Assembly: GCF_030063355.1 (NCBI RefSeq)
Contig: NZ_JASISZ010000054.1
Span: 1 to 60,502, forward strand
Direction: 5' to 3'
Origin: Streptomyces sp. PH10-H1
GTDB taxonomy: Bacteria; Actinomycetota; Actinomycetes; Streptomycetales; Streptomycetaceae
Length of the DNA: 60,502 nucleotides
Shown: one piece after another, positions 16,415 to 24,900 of the stretch
Layout of the letters: every line of letters starts with the position of its first letter
Numbering within the stretch: the first letter of the stretch is position 1
The notes under the pieces: model-generated
What the model saw: only the letters and a program-made list of their open reading frames with translations
What the model was told of the DNA's origin: nothing
Databases searched by the model: none
Translations under genes and position numbers: made by a program

Positions 16415-17869
16415 ATGTCCCCCTCGGCCACCGCTTCGGTCGACGCCACGCTGCCGTCCTCCGTACCACCCAAGAACGGGCTGGACCGGTTCTTCCGGAT
16501 CTCCGAGCGGGGATCCTCGATCCCGCGGGAGGTCAGGGGCGGCCTCGCCACGTTCTTCGCGATGGCCTACATCATCGTGCTGAATCCGATCATCCTCAGC
16601 TCCGGCGTGGACAAGTACGGCCTCCACCTGGACAACGGACAGCTGGTCACCGCCACCGTGCTGACCGCCGCCTTCACCACCCTGCTGATGGGTGTCATAG
16701 GCAATGTGCCGATCGCGCTCGCGGCCGGCCTCGGCATCAACTCCGTCGTCGCGCTTCAGATCGCACCCAGGATGGGCTGGCCGGATGCGATGGGCATGGT
16801 GGTCCTCGCCGGTCTTGCGATCATGCTGCTGGTAGCCACCGGGCTGCGGGAGCGCGTCATGAGCGCGGTGCCGCTCGGCCTGCGCAAGGGCATCGCCATC
16901 GGTATCGGCCTGTTCATCCTGCTCATCGGCCTGGTCGACTCCGGCTTCGTCACCCGCATCCCGGACGCGGCCCACACCACCGTCCCCCTGCAGCTCGGCA
17001 CAGGAGGCCACCTTCACGGCTGGCCGGTGCTGGTGTTCATCGTCGGTGTGCTGCTGACCCTGGCCCTGATCATCCGCAGGGTGTCGGGCGCGATCCTGAT
17101 CAGCATCGTCGCGATGACCGTGCTCGCCCTCATCCTCGACGCCGTTACGTCCACCCCCGGCCAGGCATGGGGACTGACCGTTCCCAAGTGGCCCGGCAAT
17201 CCGGTGGCCGCTCCTGACTTCGGCCTGATCGGCCACGTCAGCCTCTTCGGCGGCTTCCACCAGGTCGGCATCATCACCGGGATTCTCTTCGTCTTCACCG
17301 TTCTGCTCTCCGGCTTCTTCGACGCCATGGGCACGATCCTCGGCGTGAGCGACGAGGCGCACCTGCTGGACGAGAAGGGCGACCTGCCCGGCATGAACAA
17401 GGTACTGATGATCGACGGTGTCGCCACCGCGCTCGGCGGCGTCACCTCCAGCTCGGCCAACACCTGCTTCGTGGAGTCCACGGCCGGTGTCGGCGAGGGC
17501 GCCCGCACCGGCCTGGCCAGTGTTGTCACGGGCCTGATGTTCGTGCTCGCGCTGTTCCTCACGCCGCTCGCCACCATGGTCCCGGCCCAGGCCGCCACCC
17601 CCGCGCTCGTCGCGGTGGGCTTCCTGATCCTGGCGAACAGCATCCGGGACATCGACTGGAACGACTTCACCATCGCCGTCCCGGCGTTCCTGACGATGGT
17701 GATGATGCCGTTCACGTACTCCATCACCAACGGCATCGGCATCGGCTTCCTCAGCTTCTGCCTGCTGCGGCTGGCCGCGGGGCGCGGACGTGAGGTCCCC
17801 CCGGCGCTCTATGCGGTCGCGGCGGTCTTCGGCTTCTACTACCTGATGCCGGCCCTCGGCCTCACCTGA
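16415..17869 (+). CDS. NCS2 (AzgA-type) purine permease
   Basis: The product is 484 aa. After a short hydrophilic N-terminus comes GGLATFFAMAYIIVLNPIILS, the start of the AzgA/PbuG subgroup of nucleobase:cation symporters. FFDAMGTILGVSDEAHLLD and GGVTSSSANTCFVESTAGVGEGARTG are the conserved substrate-site loops of the group. About 12-14 membrane helices are visible. Predicted substrate: guanine, hypoxanthine or adenine. AGAGGACC lies about 6 nt before the start. I saw no purine riboswitch in the 176-bp upstream region. Confidence 0.92.
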   Translation: MSPSATASVDATLPSSVPPKNGLDRFFRISERGSSIPREVRGGLATFFAMAYIIVLNPIILSSGVDKYGLHLDNGQLVTATVLTAAFTTLLMGVIGNVPIALAAGLGINSVVALQIAPRMGWPDAMGMVVLAGLAIMLLVATGLRERVMSAVPLGLRKGIAIGIGLFILLIGLVDSGFVTRIPDAAHTTVPLQLGTGGHLHGWPVLVFIVGVLLTLALIIRRVSGAILISIVAMTVLALILDAVTSTPGQAWGLTVPKWPGNPVAAPDFGLIGHVSLFGGFHQVGIITGILFVFTVLLSGFFDAMGTILGVSDEAHLLDEKGDLPGMNKVLMIDGVATALGGVTSSSANTCFVESTAGVGEGARTGLASVVTGLMFVLALFLTPLATMVPAQAATPALVAVGFLILANSIRDIDWNDFTIAVPAFLTMVMMPFTYSITNGIGIGFLSFCLLRLAAGRGREVPPALYAVAAVFGFYYLMPALGLT

Positions 17870-17894
17870 GCCGGGCTGCCTGATCGGTCAGGTG

Positions 17895-18083
17895 TCATCC
17901 CGGCGGAGCGGCGTAGAACCGTTCCGTCTCGGCGACGGCGGTCTTGAACCGCTCGTCGAAGTCGTCGCGAACGAGCGTCCGGACCACGTAGTCCTGGACG
18001 CTCGTTCCGCATTTTGCGGCGTGGTCACGGAGCCGATCCAGCAGGTCGGCGTCTATACGCAGGCTGAGCACTCTCGATGCCAT
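17895..18083 (-). CDS. Small ribbon-helix-helix protein
   Basis: The product is 62 aa. MASRVLSLRIDADLLDRLRDHAAKCG matches a CopG/Arc ribbon-helix-helix: a short beta strand (RVLSLRID) then two helices. It is of the antitoxin-like or small repressor size class, but there is no toxin-like partner: the neighbours are the permease and a divergent MarR gene. The gene is convergent with the permease, with 25 bp between stops. It probably acts as a dimeric DNA-binding protein; the target is unknown. Confidence 0.7.
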   Translation of the reverse strand: MASRVLSLRIDADLLDRLRDHAAKCGTSVQDYVVRTLVRDDFDERFKTAVAETERFYAAPPG

Positions 18084-18155
18084 ATGCCAAAGGTCCCGGG
18101 CGGTGGTGGTTCCCCGGGTCGCTTTCGGGCGCTAACTCACTCATATGGGTGAGGT

Positions 18156-18185
18156 TTACTTAGCTTAGGTAATGAGCTACCCTAA
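18156..18185. promoter_or_regulatory. AT-rich imperfect palindromes upstream of the MarR gene
   Basis: TTACTTAGCTTAGGTAA (18156-18172) is a 17-nt imperfect palindrome. It partly overlaps a second pair, TTAGG (18165-18169) and CCTAA (18181-18185), ending just before the GTG at 18191. Such an AT-rich block stands out in this GC-rich DNA. It could be the MarR autoregulatory site. The TTAGG/CCTAA arms also resemble half-sites of actinobacterial iron boxes (DmdR/IdeR), so iron control is an alternative. Confidence 0.4.
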
Positions 18186-18190
18186 GGACT

Positions 18191-18625
18191 GTGACCGAAC
18201 TGTCCGAGGACGACCGCGCCGCAGTCAACTCTCTGCGCTCCGCAGTGATGCGACTGTCGCGGCGACTGCGCCACCAGCGGGTGGACGAGTCGCTCAGCCC
18301 GACCGAGATGTCCGTGCTGGGTACCCTCGCCCGCTGCGGCTCCGCCACACCCGGGGAGCTGGCCCGCAAGGAACACGTCCAGCCGCCTTCCATGACGCGC
18401 ATCGTCGCGATGCTGGAGGCCAAGGACCTCGTCCGCCGGGACCCGCACCCCGACGACCGCCGCCAGGTCGTCGTCAGCCAGACCGAGCAGGCCGAGGCGA
18501 TGCTCGAGGAGAGCCGCCGCAAGCGCAACGTCTGGCTGGCGCAGCTCACCGAGGGTCTCAGTGACGACGAGCGCGCGGTGCTCCGTGCCGCGGCGCCGGT
18601 CCTGGAGAAGCTCGCACAGCTATAG
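18191..18625 (+). CDS. MarR-family transcriptional regulator
   Basis: The product is 144 aa from GTG 18191, about 6 bp past the palindromes. Its MarR winged helix has recognition region SATPGELARKEHVQPPSMTRIVAMLE and wing LVRRDPHPDDRRQVVVS. It is encoded 36 bp upstream of an MFS transporter on the same strand and probably controls it and itself. The leader between the candidate operator and the start codon is so short that the mRNA may be nearly leaderless. Confidence 0.9.
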   Translation: MTELSEDDRAAVNSLRSAVMRLSRRLRHQRVDESLSPTEMSVLGTLARCGSATPGELARKEHVQPPSMTRIVAMLEAKDLVRRDPHPDDRRQVVVSQTEQAEAMLEESRRKRNVWLAQLTEGLSDDERAVLRAAAPVLEKLAQL

Positions 18626-18661
18626 AGAAGCGCAACGCCACACAGGGGAGGCGAACCAAGA

Positions 18662-20011
18662 TTGAGTTCGGCAGCCGGATCAGACACCGCACCCGGACAA
18701 GAACCCGATACGACCACGAAGCGCGGCACCTTCAGCTCGCTCAAGGTTCGTAACTACCGGCTCTTCGCGACCGGCGCCGTGGTGTCCAACACCGGCACCT
18801 GGATGTCGCGGATCGCCCAGGACTGGCTGGTGCTCAGCATCACCGGTTCCTCCTTCGCGGTGGGGATCACCACCGCGCTGCAATTCCTGCCGATGCTGCT
18901 CTTCGGCCTGTTCGGCGGTGTCATCGCCGACCGTTACCCCAAGCGGCAGATCCTGCTGTGCACCCAGGCCGTGCTCGGCCTGCTCGGGCTGCTGCTCGCC
19001 GCGCTCACATTGAGCGGCAATGTCCAGGTCTGGCACGTCTACGTGATCGCCTTCGCCCTCGGCATGGTCACCGTCGTCGACAACCCGGCCCGGCAGACAT
19101 TCGTCGTCGAGATGGTCGGCCCCAGCGAGATCCGTAACGCTGTCTCCCTGAACTCCGCGAACTTCCAGGCCGCCCGGCTGGTCGGCCCGGCGGTCGCCGG
19201 TGTCCTGATCACCGCGGTCGGCAGCGGCTGGGCGTTCCTGCTCAACGGACTGTCGTTCATCGCGCCGCTCACCGGCCTGCTGTTGATGCGCACCGCCGAG
19301 CTGCACAAGGTCGAACGCGTGCCGCGCGGCAAGGGCCAGTTGCGTGAGGGTCTGCACTACGTCGCCGGGTGCCCCGAACTGATCTGGCCGATCGTGCTGG
19401 TCGGGTTCATCGGCACCTTCGGATTCAACTTCCCGATCATCCTCACCGGCTTCGTCAACCACGTCTACCACAGCGGCGCGAGCACCTACGGGCTGCTGAA
19501 CACCGTGATCGCGCTGGGTTCGCTCGGCGGCGCGCTGCTCGCGGCCCGCCGCGGAAGCACCCGGCTGCGGCTGCTGGTGGCCGCCGCCTTCGCCTTCGGC
19601 ATGCTGGAGGTCCTGGCCGCGCTGTCGCCGTCCTTCTGGATGTTCGCGTTCCTGCTGCTGCCGATCGGCGTCTTCGGCATGACCTTCAACACCTCGGCCA
19701 ACGCCTCGGTGCAGCTCGCCACGGACCCCGTCATGCGAGGCCGCGTCATGAGCCTGTACATGATGGTCTTCGTCGGCGGCACCCCCATCGGCGGCCCGCT
19801 CATCGGCTGGGTGACGGACACCTACGGGGCCCGGGTCGGCTTCCTGTCCGGCGGCCTCGTCGCGGCCCTCGCGGCGCTCGGCGTCGGCCTGGTGCTGGCC
19901 CGTGTCGGCGGACTGCGGCTGAAGGTCGATCTGCACCGGGGAAAAGACCACCGGCTGATCGAGTTCGTTCCCCGTGAGGGTGCGGCGGCCCGGCTGGTGA
20001 CGGCCGCATGA
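18662..20011 (+). CDS. MFS transporter (MFS_3/TetV-EntS-like)
   Basis: The product is 449 aa from TTG 18662, with GGGGAGG about 10 nt upstream. About 12 membrane helices begin at FATGAVVSNTGTWMSRIAQDWLVL, typical of the MFS_3 group that includes Tap/TetV drug pumps and EntS-like siderophore exporters. The loop 2-3 motif is GGVIADRYPKRQ. The partner MarR gene lies 36 bp upstream. If the AT-rich motif upstream is an iron box, siderophore export is one possibility; otherwise drug efflux. The stop overlaps thpR by 4 bp (ATGA). Confidence 0.88.
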   Translation: MSSAAGSDTAPGQEPDTTTKRGTFSSLKVRNYRLFATGAVVSNTGTWMSRIAQDWLVLSITGSSFAVGITTALQFLPMLLFGLFGGVIADRYPKRQILLCTQAVLGLLGLLLAALTLSGNVQVWHVYVIAFALGMVTVVDNPARQTFVVEMVGPSEIRNAVSLNSANFQAARLVGPAVAGVLITAVGSGWAFLLNGLSFIAPLTGLLLMRTAELHKVERVPRGKGQLREGLHYVAGCPELIWPIVLVGFIGTFGFNFPIILTGFVNHVYHSGASTYGLLNTVIALGSLGGALLAARRGSTRLRLLVAAAFAFGMLEVLAALSPSFWMFAFLLLPIGVFGMTFNTSANASVQLATDPVMRGRVMSLYMMVFVGGTPIGGPLIGWVTDTYGARVGFLSGGLVAALAALGVGLVLARVGGLRLKVDLHRGKDHRLIEFVPREGAAARLVTAA

Positions 20012-20553
20012 GGCTGTTCGCCGCGGTCCTCCCCCCGACCGGGGCGGCGGACGAGCTCGACTCGGCCCTCGCCGTGCTGCACCGGCTCCCCGGAGCCCGA
20101 AAGCTGAACTGGACCGAACGGGACGGGTGGCACTTCACCCTCGCCTTCCTCGGCGACGTCGACGACGGGCGGCTGCCCGCGCTGCGGGACGGCCTCGCGG
20201 CCACCGCGCGCCGTCACGCGCCCTGCGAACTGCGGCTGTCCGGTGGCGGCCGCTTCGGCGACCGGGCCCTGTGGACGGGCGCCGGGGGACAGACCGAGCA
20301 GCTCGCGGAACTGGCGCACTCCGTCCAGGCCGCCGCCCTGACGGCCGGTGTCGTCCCGGCGCAGGAACACGCCTACACACCGCACCTCACGCTGGCCCGC
20401 AACCGCGGCGCCGTCGCCCTCGGACCGTACGCCGACGCGCTCGGCGGATTCCGGGGCACGCCTTGGCCCGCCGACACCCTCGCGCTGGTGCGCAGGAACC
20501 CCGCACCGGGCCCCCGCTACGAGACGGTGGGGACCTGGCCGCTGGGCCGGTGA
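20008..20553 (+). CDS. thpR: RNA 2',3'-cyclic phosphodiesterase
   Basis: The product is 181 aa. It is a 2H phosphoesterase with both HxT motifs: HFTLAFLG (residues ~44-51) and HLTLARN (~129-135). Proteins of this family (ThpR/LigT) open 2',3'-cyclic phosphates on RNA ends to 2'-phosphates and show 2'-5' RNA ligase activity in vitro. It is 4-bp coupled (ATGA) to the upstream MFS gene although the roles look unrelated. A second 2H protein is encoded in the prophage at 42846. Confidence 0.9.
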   Translation: MRLFAAVLPPTGAADELDSALAVLHRLPGARKLNWTERDGWHFTLAFLGDVDDGRLPALRDGLAATARRHAPCELRLSGGGRFGDRALWTGAGGQTEQLAELAHSVQAAALTAGVVPAQEHAYTPHLTLARNRGAVALGPYADALGGFRGTPWPADTLALVRRNPAPGPRYETVGTWPLGR

Positions 20554-20576
20554 CCCCGGCCGGTTAACCTCGACAC

Positions 20577-20663
20577 GTGGACCCCAAGACCCGTACCCGA
20601 GTGATGACCGCCGCCCTCGTCCTGCTGCTCGTCGTGGTGATCGCGGGCGCACTGCTGCGCTGA
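20577..20663 (+). CDS. 28-residue single-helix membrane peptide
   Basis: GTG at 20577 gives MDPKTRTRVMTAALVLLL then VVVIAGALLR and stop (28 aa). The first nine residues are hydrophilic and basic. The rest is one uninterrupted hydrophobic helix long enough to cross the membrane, with Arg at the end. It lies 23 bp after thpR on the same strand. I recall similar tiny membrane peptides in other Streptomyces, but that is unverified; the function is unknown. Confidence 0.5.
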   Translation: MDPKTRTRVMTAALVLLLVVVIAGALLR

Positions 20664-20734
20664 GAGCCCGCCCGCGACCAATCCGACCACGTGAGCTGCC
20701 CTTGCGGGCCTGCCCATCCGCACCTGGCCGGCTG

Positions 20735-21727
20735 CTACCAGGCGAAGGCTTCCGGGGACGGGCCCGGACCGGGGAACACCTCGTCCAGCGCGGAGAGGAA
20801 CTCCTCCGACAGCTCCAGCCCGACCGCACGAAGCGCCGAGTCCAGCTGCTCTTGCGTCCGCGGGCCGACGATCGGTCCGGTCACGCCGGGCCGGGTCAGC
20901 AGCCAGGCGAGACCGACATCCCCGGGCGCCAGGTCGTGCTTGTCGCACAGGTCCTCGTACGCCTGGATCTGGTCGCGCTGCGCGGCGCTCTTGAGTGCGT
21001 CCGCGCTGCGGCCGGACGTCGATCGCGCGCCGCCGCCCTCGCGCTCTTTGCGGAGCGCCCCGCCGAGCAGGCCGCCGTGCAGCGGCGACCACGGGATCAC
21101 CCCGAGGCCGTACGCCTGCGCCGCCGGGATCACCTCCATCTCCGCACGCCGCTCGGCCAGGTTGTACAGGCACTGCTCGCTGGTCAGCCCCAGCGAACCA
21201 CGGCGGGCGGCGGCCTCATTGGCCTGGGCGATGTTCCAGCCGGCAAAGTTCGACGAGCCGGCGTACAGGATCTTCCCCTGCTGGACGAGGACGTCCACGG
21301 CCTGCCAGATCTCGTCCCAGGGAGTGTTCCGGTCGATGTGGTGGAACTGGTAGAGGTCGATGTAGTCCGTGCCGAGGCGCTTGAGGCTCGCGTCGGCGGC
21401 ACGGCGGATGTTGAGGGCGGACAGCCGGTCGTGGTTCGGCCAGGCGTCGCCCTCGGCCATGTTGCCGTTGACCTTCGTCGCGAGAACGGTCTTCTCGCGA
21501 CGGCCGCCCCCCTTGGCGAACCAGGACCCGACGATTTCCTCGGTACGGCCCTTGTTCCCACCCCCGCCGTACACATTGGCGGTGTCGAAGAAGTTGACAC
21601 CCGCGCCGAGCGCGGAGTCCATGATCGCGTGGCTGTCGTTCTCGTCGGTCTGCGGGCCGAAGTTCATGGTGCCGAGCACCAGGCGGCTGACCTTGAGACC
21701 GGTGCGTCCGAGCTGCGTGTACTCCAT
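20735..21727 (-). CDS. Aldo/keto reductase
   Basis: The product is 330 aa from ATG 21727 (MEYTQLGRTGLKVSRLVLGTMNFG). The AKR TIM barrel has Asp and Tyr in FFDTANVYGGGGNKGRTEE, Lys in VLATKVNGNM, and His in LYQFHHIDRNTPWDE, giving the D-Y-K-H tetrad. The C-terminal NADPH-binding segment is TGPIVGPRTQEQLDSAL. It belongs to the YhdN/Tas-like group that reduces aldehydes; the physiological substrate is unknown. It is read towards the small peptide gene, with 71 bp between the stops. Confidence 0.92.
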   Translation of the reverse strand: MEYTQLGRTGLKVSRLVLGTMNFGPQTDENDSHAIMDSALGAGVNFFDTANVYGGGGNKGRTEEIVGSWFAKGGGRREKTVLATKVNGNMAEGDAWPNHDRLSALNIRRAADASLKRLGTDYIDLYQFHHIDRNTPWDEIWQAVDVLVQQGKILYAGSSNFAGWNIAQANEAAARRGSLGLTSEQCLYNLAERRAEMEVIPAAQAYGLGVIPWSPLHGGLLGGALRKEREGGGARSTSGRSADALKSAAQRDQIQAYEDLCDKHDLAPGDVGLAWLLTRPGVTGPIVGPRTQEQLDSALRAVGLELSEEFLSALDEVFPGPGPSPEAFAW

Positions 21728-21821
21728 GACACGTAAGCCAAGCTCTTCGAGTGCGCTCGAAGCAAGGGGTGACTCGCCGGCTGGGACGGGGCGGCGCCGA
21801 CGGGGACGGGAGCGGGTGCGG

Positions 21822-22502
21822 CTACCGCCGGACGTACGGGCCGCCCATGCCCCACGCCTGGTGCATCGCATCGGCGAACGCGGCGGCGAGGCGGTGTTCG
21901 CCGGAAGGGCTGGGGTGGGTCCCGTCGTAGGTGTCGACGCGCAGGTCGTAGCCGTCCGGACGCGACGCGAGGAGCAGCGGAGAGGCAGCGGAGTCCAGGT
22001 CGGCGACGGCCTTGGCCATCCGCACGTTGAACTCCGCACACTGGTCGGCGAAGGCGGTGTCCAGGTCGGCCCGGACGTTGGGGATCACCGGCAGCAGCAC
22101 TGTGCGGATCAGGGGGTCGGCGGCACGGGCCGCGCCGAGGAAGCACCGCAGATTGTCCGCGGTCTGTTCGGCGGTCGTGTAGAAGCCGAGATCGATCAGG
22201 CCGAGCGAGACCAGCAGGACGTCCGGCCGGTGGGCGCGCACCGCGTCGTCGATCAGCGGGGCCATGTGCAGCCAGCCCTCGCCCCAGCCGGCGAGATGAC
22301 GGCGGGCGTCCGGCGGGAAGTCCGGATCGGCGTACTCGTGCGAGACGGGTTCGCCGCTCGCCTTGTCGTGCAGCGCGGTGCGCGGGCCGACCACCGTGAA
22401 GGGCTCGCCGAGCGAGCACAGGTGTTGCCACATGCGGTAACGCCAGGTGAAATCGCCCGCGCTGCCGATGGTCATGGAATCGCCGACGAACATATAACGC
22501 AC
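21822..22502 (-). CDS. SGNH-family hydrolase
   Basis: The product is 226 aa from GTG 22502 (VRYMFVGDSMTIG), chosen so that the first beta strand is kept; ATG 22493 would remove half of it. SGNH blocks: GDSMTIGS (nucleophile Ser), LVSLGLIDLGF in the block III position where Asn is usual (here Gly-Leu-Ile-Asp, a deviation), and DGTHPSPSGEHRLA (Asp and His). There is no signal peptide, so it is cytoplasmic. Substrates of this class are esters such as acyl or acetyl groups. It is divergent from the secreted repeat protein, with 85 bp between starts. Confidence 0.85.
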   Translation of the reverse strand: MRYMFVGDSMTIGSAGDFTWRYRMWQHLCSLGEPFTVVGPRTALHDKASGEPVSHEYADPDFPPDARRHLAGWGEGWLHMAPLIDDAVRAHRPDVLLVSLGLIDLGFYTTAEQTADNLRCFLGAARAADPLIRTVLLPVIPNVRADLDTAFADQCAEFNVRMAKAVADLDSAASPLLLASRPDGYDLRVDTYDGTHPSPSGEHRLAAAFADAMHQAWGMGGPYVRR

Positions 22503-22587
22503 GCTGAGATCATCGCGGACGCACGGCCCCGGCCGCGATGCCCGGCGGCGTGAACCCCGACACATGGCGGGATGGCAGGCTGGTGGC

Positions 22588-23637
22588 ATGCCGCGCCCAC
22601 GTATCGCCCTCGCCGCAGCCACCGCTTCCGTCGCCGCCGCGGCGTTCGCCGTTCTCGGACCGGTGCCGGGGGCGCTCGCCGACGACGGACCCGCTGTCGC
22701 GTTCACCATCGGCGACCCGCGGATCACCGAGTCCAGCGGGCTCGCCGCCAGCCACCTCCACAAGGGCGTGTACTGGACGCACAACGACAGCGGCGACGGC
22801 CCATACATCTACGCGGTGGACTCCGCGACCGGCAAGACCGTCGCGACGGTCACGATGCGCGGCATCGACGCGCGTGACGTGGAGGCGATCTCCCTCGGCC
22901 CGGACGGGGACATCTACGTCGGCGACATCGGCGACAACCTCGGCGGTACCTGGCCGCATGTGTGGATCTACCGGTTCGCCGAGCCCAAGCAGCTGCGCGA
23001 CACGACGGCGGACGTCGTCCGCTACACGGTGCAGTACCAGGGCGGCCCGCGGAACGCGGAGGCGCTGATGGTCCATCCCAAGACCGGCCGCGTCTACATC
23101 GCCAGCAAGAACCAGGACGGCGGCAACCTGTACGCGGGCCCCAAGACGCTCAGCACGCACGGCGTGAACATCTTCCGGCCGATCGCCGAGGTGCCGTGGG
23201 TGACCGACGGTTCCTTCTCGCCCGACGGCACCCGGCTGGTGCTGCGCGGCTACTTCTGGGCGACCGGCTGGCGGTGGTCGGGCGACGCCCCGCAGAAGAT
23301 CGGCAGCCTCGATGTGCCGATGCAGCGCCAGGGCGAGTCGGTGGCCTTCACCCCCGATGGCCGGGCGCTGATGTACGGCACCGAGGGCAAGGACAGCGAC
23401 GTCTGGCGGGCGCCGCTCAGCGGAGCGGAGCTGCCGGACAGCGTGGCCGCCGAGCCCACGGGATCCGCCACCACCGGTCGGTCCGGTGGCCAGGGATCGG
23501 CCTCCAGCGCCGGGGCGGACGCGGCCAAGGGCGGTTCCTCGGGCCACAGTGCGACCGTGCTCGGCTTCGCGGTCCTGGCCGCGATCTTCGCCGCGGCCAC
23601 GGGCCTGCGCCGGATTCTGCGCCGCCGCCGCGACTGA
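22588..23637 (+). CDS. Secreted, membrane-anchored beta-propeller-like protein
   Basis: The product is 349 aa from ATG 22588 (MPRPRIALAAATASVAAAAF). There is a cleavable signal peptide ending near GALADDG and a C-terminal hydrophobic helix (~residues 320-338) followed by RRILRRRRD, a membrane stop signal. The central part has beta-propeller-like repeats with WTHNDSGDGPYIYAVD, GDIYVGDIGDN and GRVYIASKNQDGGN. A Ser/Gly/Ala-rich stalk precedes the anchor. It is probably displayed on the outer face of the membrane; function unknown. Confidence 0.85.
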   Translation: MPRPRIALAAATASVAAAAFAVLGPVPGALADDGPAVAFTIGDPRITESSGLAASHLHKGVYWTHNDSGDGPYIYAVDSATGKTVATVTMRGIDARDVEAISLGPDGDIYVGDIGDNLGGTWPHVWIYRFAEPKQLRDTTADVVRYTVQYQGGPRNAEALMVHPKTGRVYIASKNQDGGNLYAGPKTLSTHGVNIFRPIAEVPWVTDGSFSPDGTRLVLRGYFWATGWRWSGDAPQKIGSLDVPMQRQGESVAFTPDGRALMYGTEGKDSDVWRAPLSGAELPDSVAAEPTGSATTGRSGGQGSASSAGADAAKGGSSGHSATVLGFAVLAAIFAAATGLRRILRRRRD

Positions 23638-23714
23638 CGCAGGGCCCGGCCGTCACCGGCCGGACCCCGCGTCCTCATGCGTGCGCTGTTGCCCCGTGCT
23701 GCCGCGGCGGGCTG

Positions 23715-24833
23715 TTACAGCTTGTCGATGACGTAGTCGATGCAGACCGTCAGTGCCTCGACGTCGGCCGGGTCGACCGCCGGGAACATCGCGACGCGCA
23801 GCTGGTTGCGGCCCAGCTTGCGGTACGGCTCGGTGTCCACGATGCCGTTGGCGCGCAGCGCCTTCGAGATCTTGGTGGCGTCGATCGCGTCATCGAAGTC
23901 GATGGTGCCGATGACCTGCGAGCGCTGCGCCGGGTCCGCCACGAACGGGGTGGCGTACGACGCCTTCTCGGCCCACCCGTACAGCCGCGACGAGGAGTCC
24001 GCGGTGCGGGCGACCGCCCAGTCCAGACCACCCTGGCCGTTGATCCAGTCGAGCTGGTTGGCGAGGAGGAAGAGCGTGGACAGCGCCGGGGTGTTGTACG
24101 TCTGGTTCTTCGACGAGTTGTCGATCGCGGTCGGCAGGTCGAAGAACGCGGGGATGTGCCGGCCGGACGCGGCGATCTCGGCGGCGCGCTCCAGCGCGGC
24201 GGGGGAGAACGCGGCGAGCCACAGGCCGCCGTCCGCGGCGAAGGACTTCTGCGGCGCGAAGTAGTAGACGTCGGTCTCGGTGATGTCGACCGGCAGGCCG
24301 CCCGCACCCGAGGTGGCGTCCACCAGGACGAGCGAACCGGCGTCGGCGCCCTGCACGCGCTTGATCGGAGCGGCGACGCCCGTCGAGGTCTCGTTGTGCG
24401 TGAACGCGTATACGTCCACACCGGCCTCGGCGACCGGCACCGGATGCGTACCCGGGTCGGACTTGATGACCGACGGGTCGTCCAGCCACGGCGCGAGCTT
24501 CGCCGCGGTCGCGAACTTGGAGGAGAACTCGCCGAACGACAGGTGCTGGGACTTCTGCCGGATCAGACCATGGGTGGCGATGTCCCAGAACGCGGTGGAC
24601 CCGCCGTTGCCGAGCACTACCTCATAGCCCTCGGGCAGGGAGAACAGCTGCCGGACACCCTCGCGGACCTGGCCCACCAGGTTCTTCACCGGCGCCTGCC
24701 GGTGGGAGGTGCCGAGCAGGGACGTGCCGGTCGCGGCCAGCGCTTCGACCGCCTCCGTCCGCACCTTGGAGGGGCCCGCGCCGAAACGGCCGTCGGCGGG
24801 CTTGATGTCAGCGGGAATCTGGATATCAGCCAC
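23715..24833 (-). CDS. serC: Phosphoserine aminotransferase
   Basis: The product is 372 aa from GTG 24833 (VADIQIPADIKPADGRFGAGPSK). The PLP lysine lies in YYFAPQKSFAADGG, and the substrate-binding stretch is RFGAGPSKVR. It transfers the amino group from glutamate to 3-phosphohydroxypyruvate, giving O-phosphoserine for serine synthesis. It belongs to the actinobacterial (Mycobacterium-type) SerC. It is divergent from the large FAD/Fe-S oxidoreductase with only 67 bp between starts, so the promoters must overlap. Confidence 0.95.
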   Translation of the reverse strand: MADIQIPADIKPADGRFGAGPSKVRTEAVEALAATGTSLLGTSHRQAPVKNLVGQVREGVRQLFSLPEGYEVVLGNGGSTAFWDIATHGLIRQKSQHLSFGEFSSKFATAAKLAPWLDDPSVIKSDPGTHPVPVAEAGVDVYAFTHNETSTGVAAPIKRVQGADAGSLVLVDATSGAGGLPVDITETDVYYFAPQKSFAADGGLWLAAFSPAALERAAEIAASGRHIPAFFDLPTAIDNSSKNQTYNTPALSTLFLLANQLDWINGQGGLDWAVARTADSSSRLYGWAEKASYATPFVADPAQRSQVIGTIDFDDAIDATKISKALRANGIVDTEPYRKLGRNQLRVAMFPAVDPADVEALTVCIDYVIDKL

Positions 24834-24900
24834 GAGCGCAGCGTAATCCGTCCCGCCCCCGCTCCCGCCACCGGTCCACTCGGTGAGACAAGGTTGGCGC

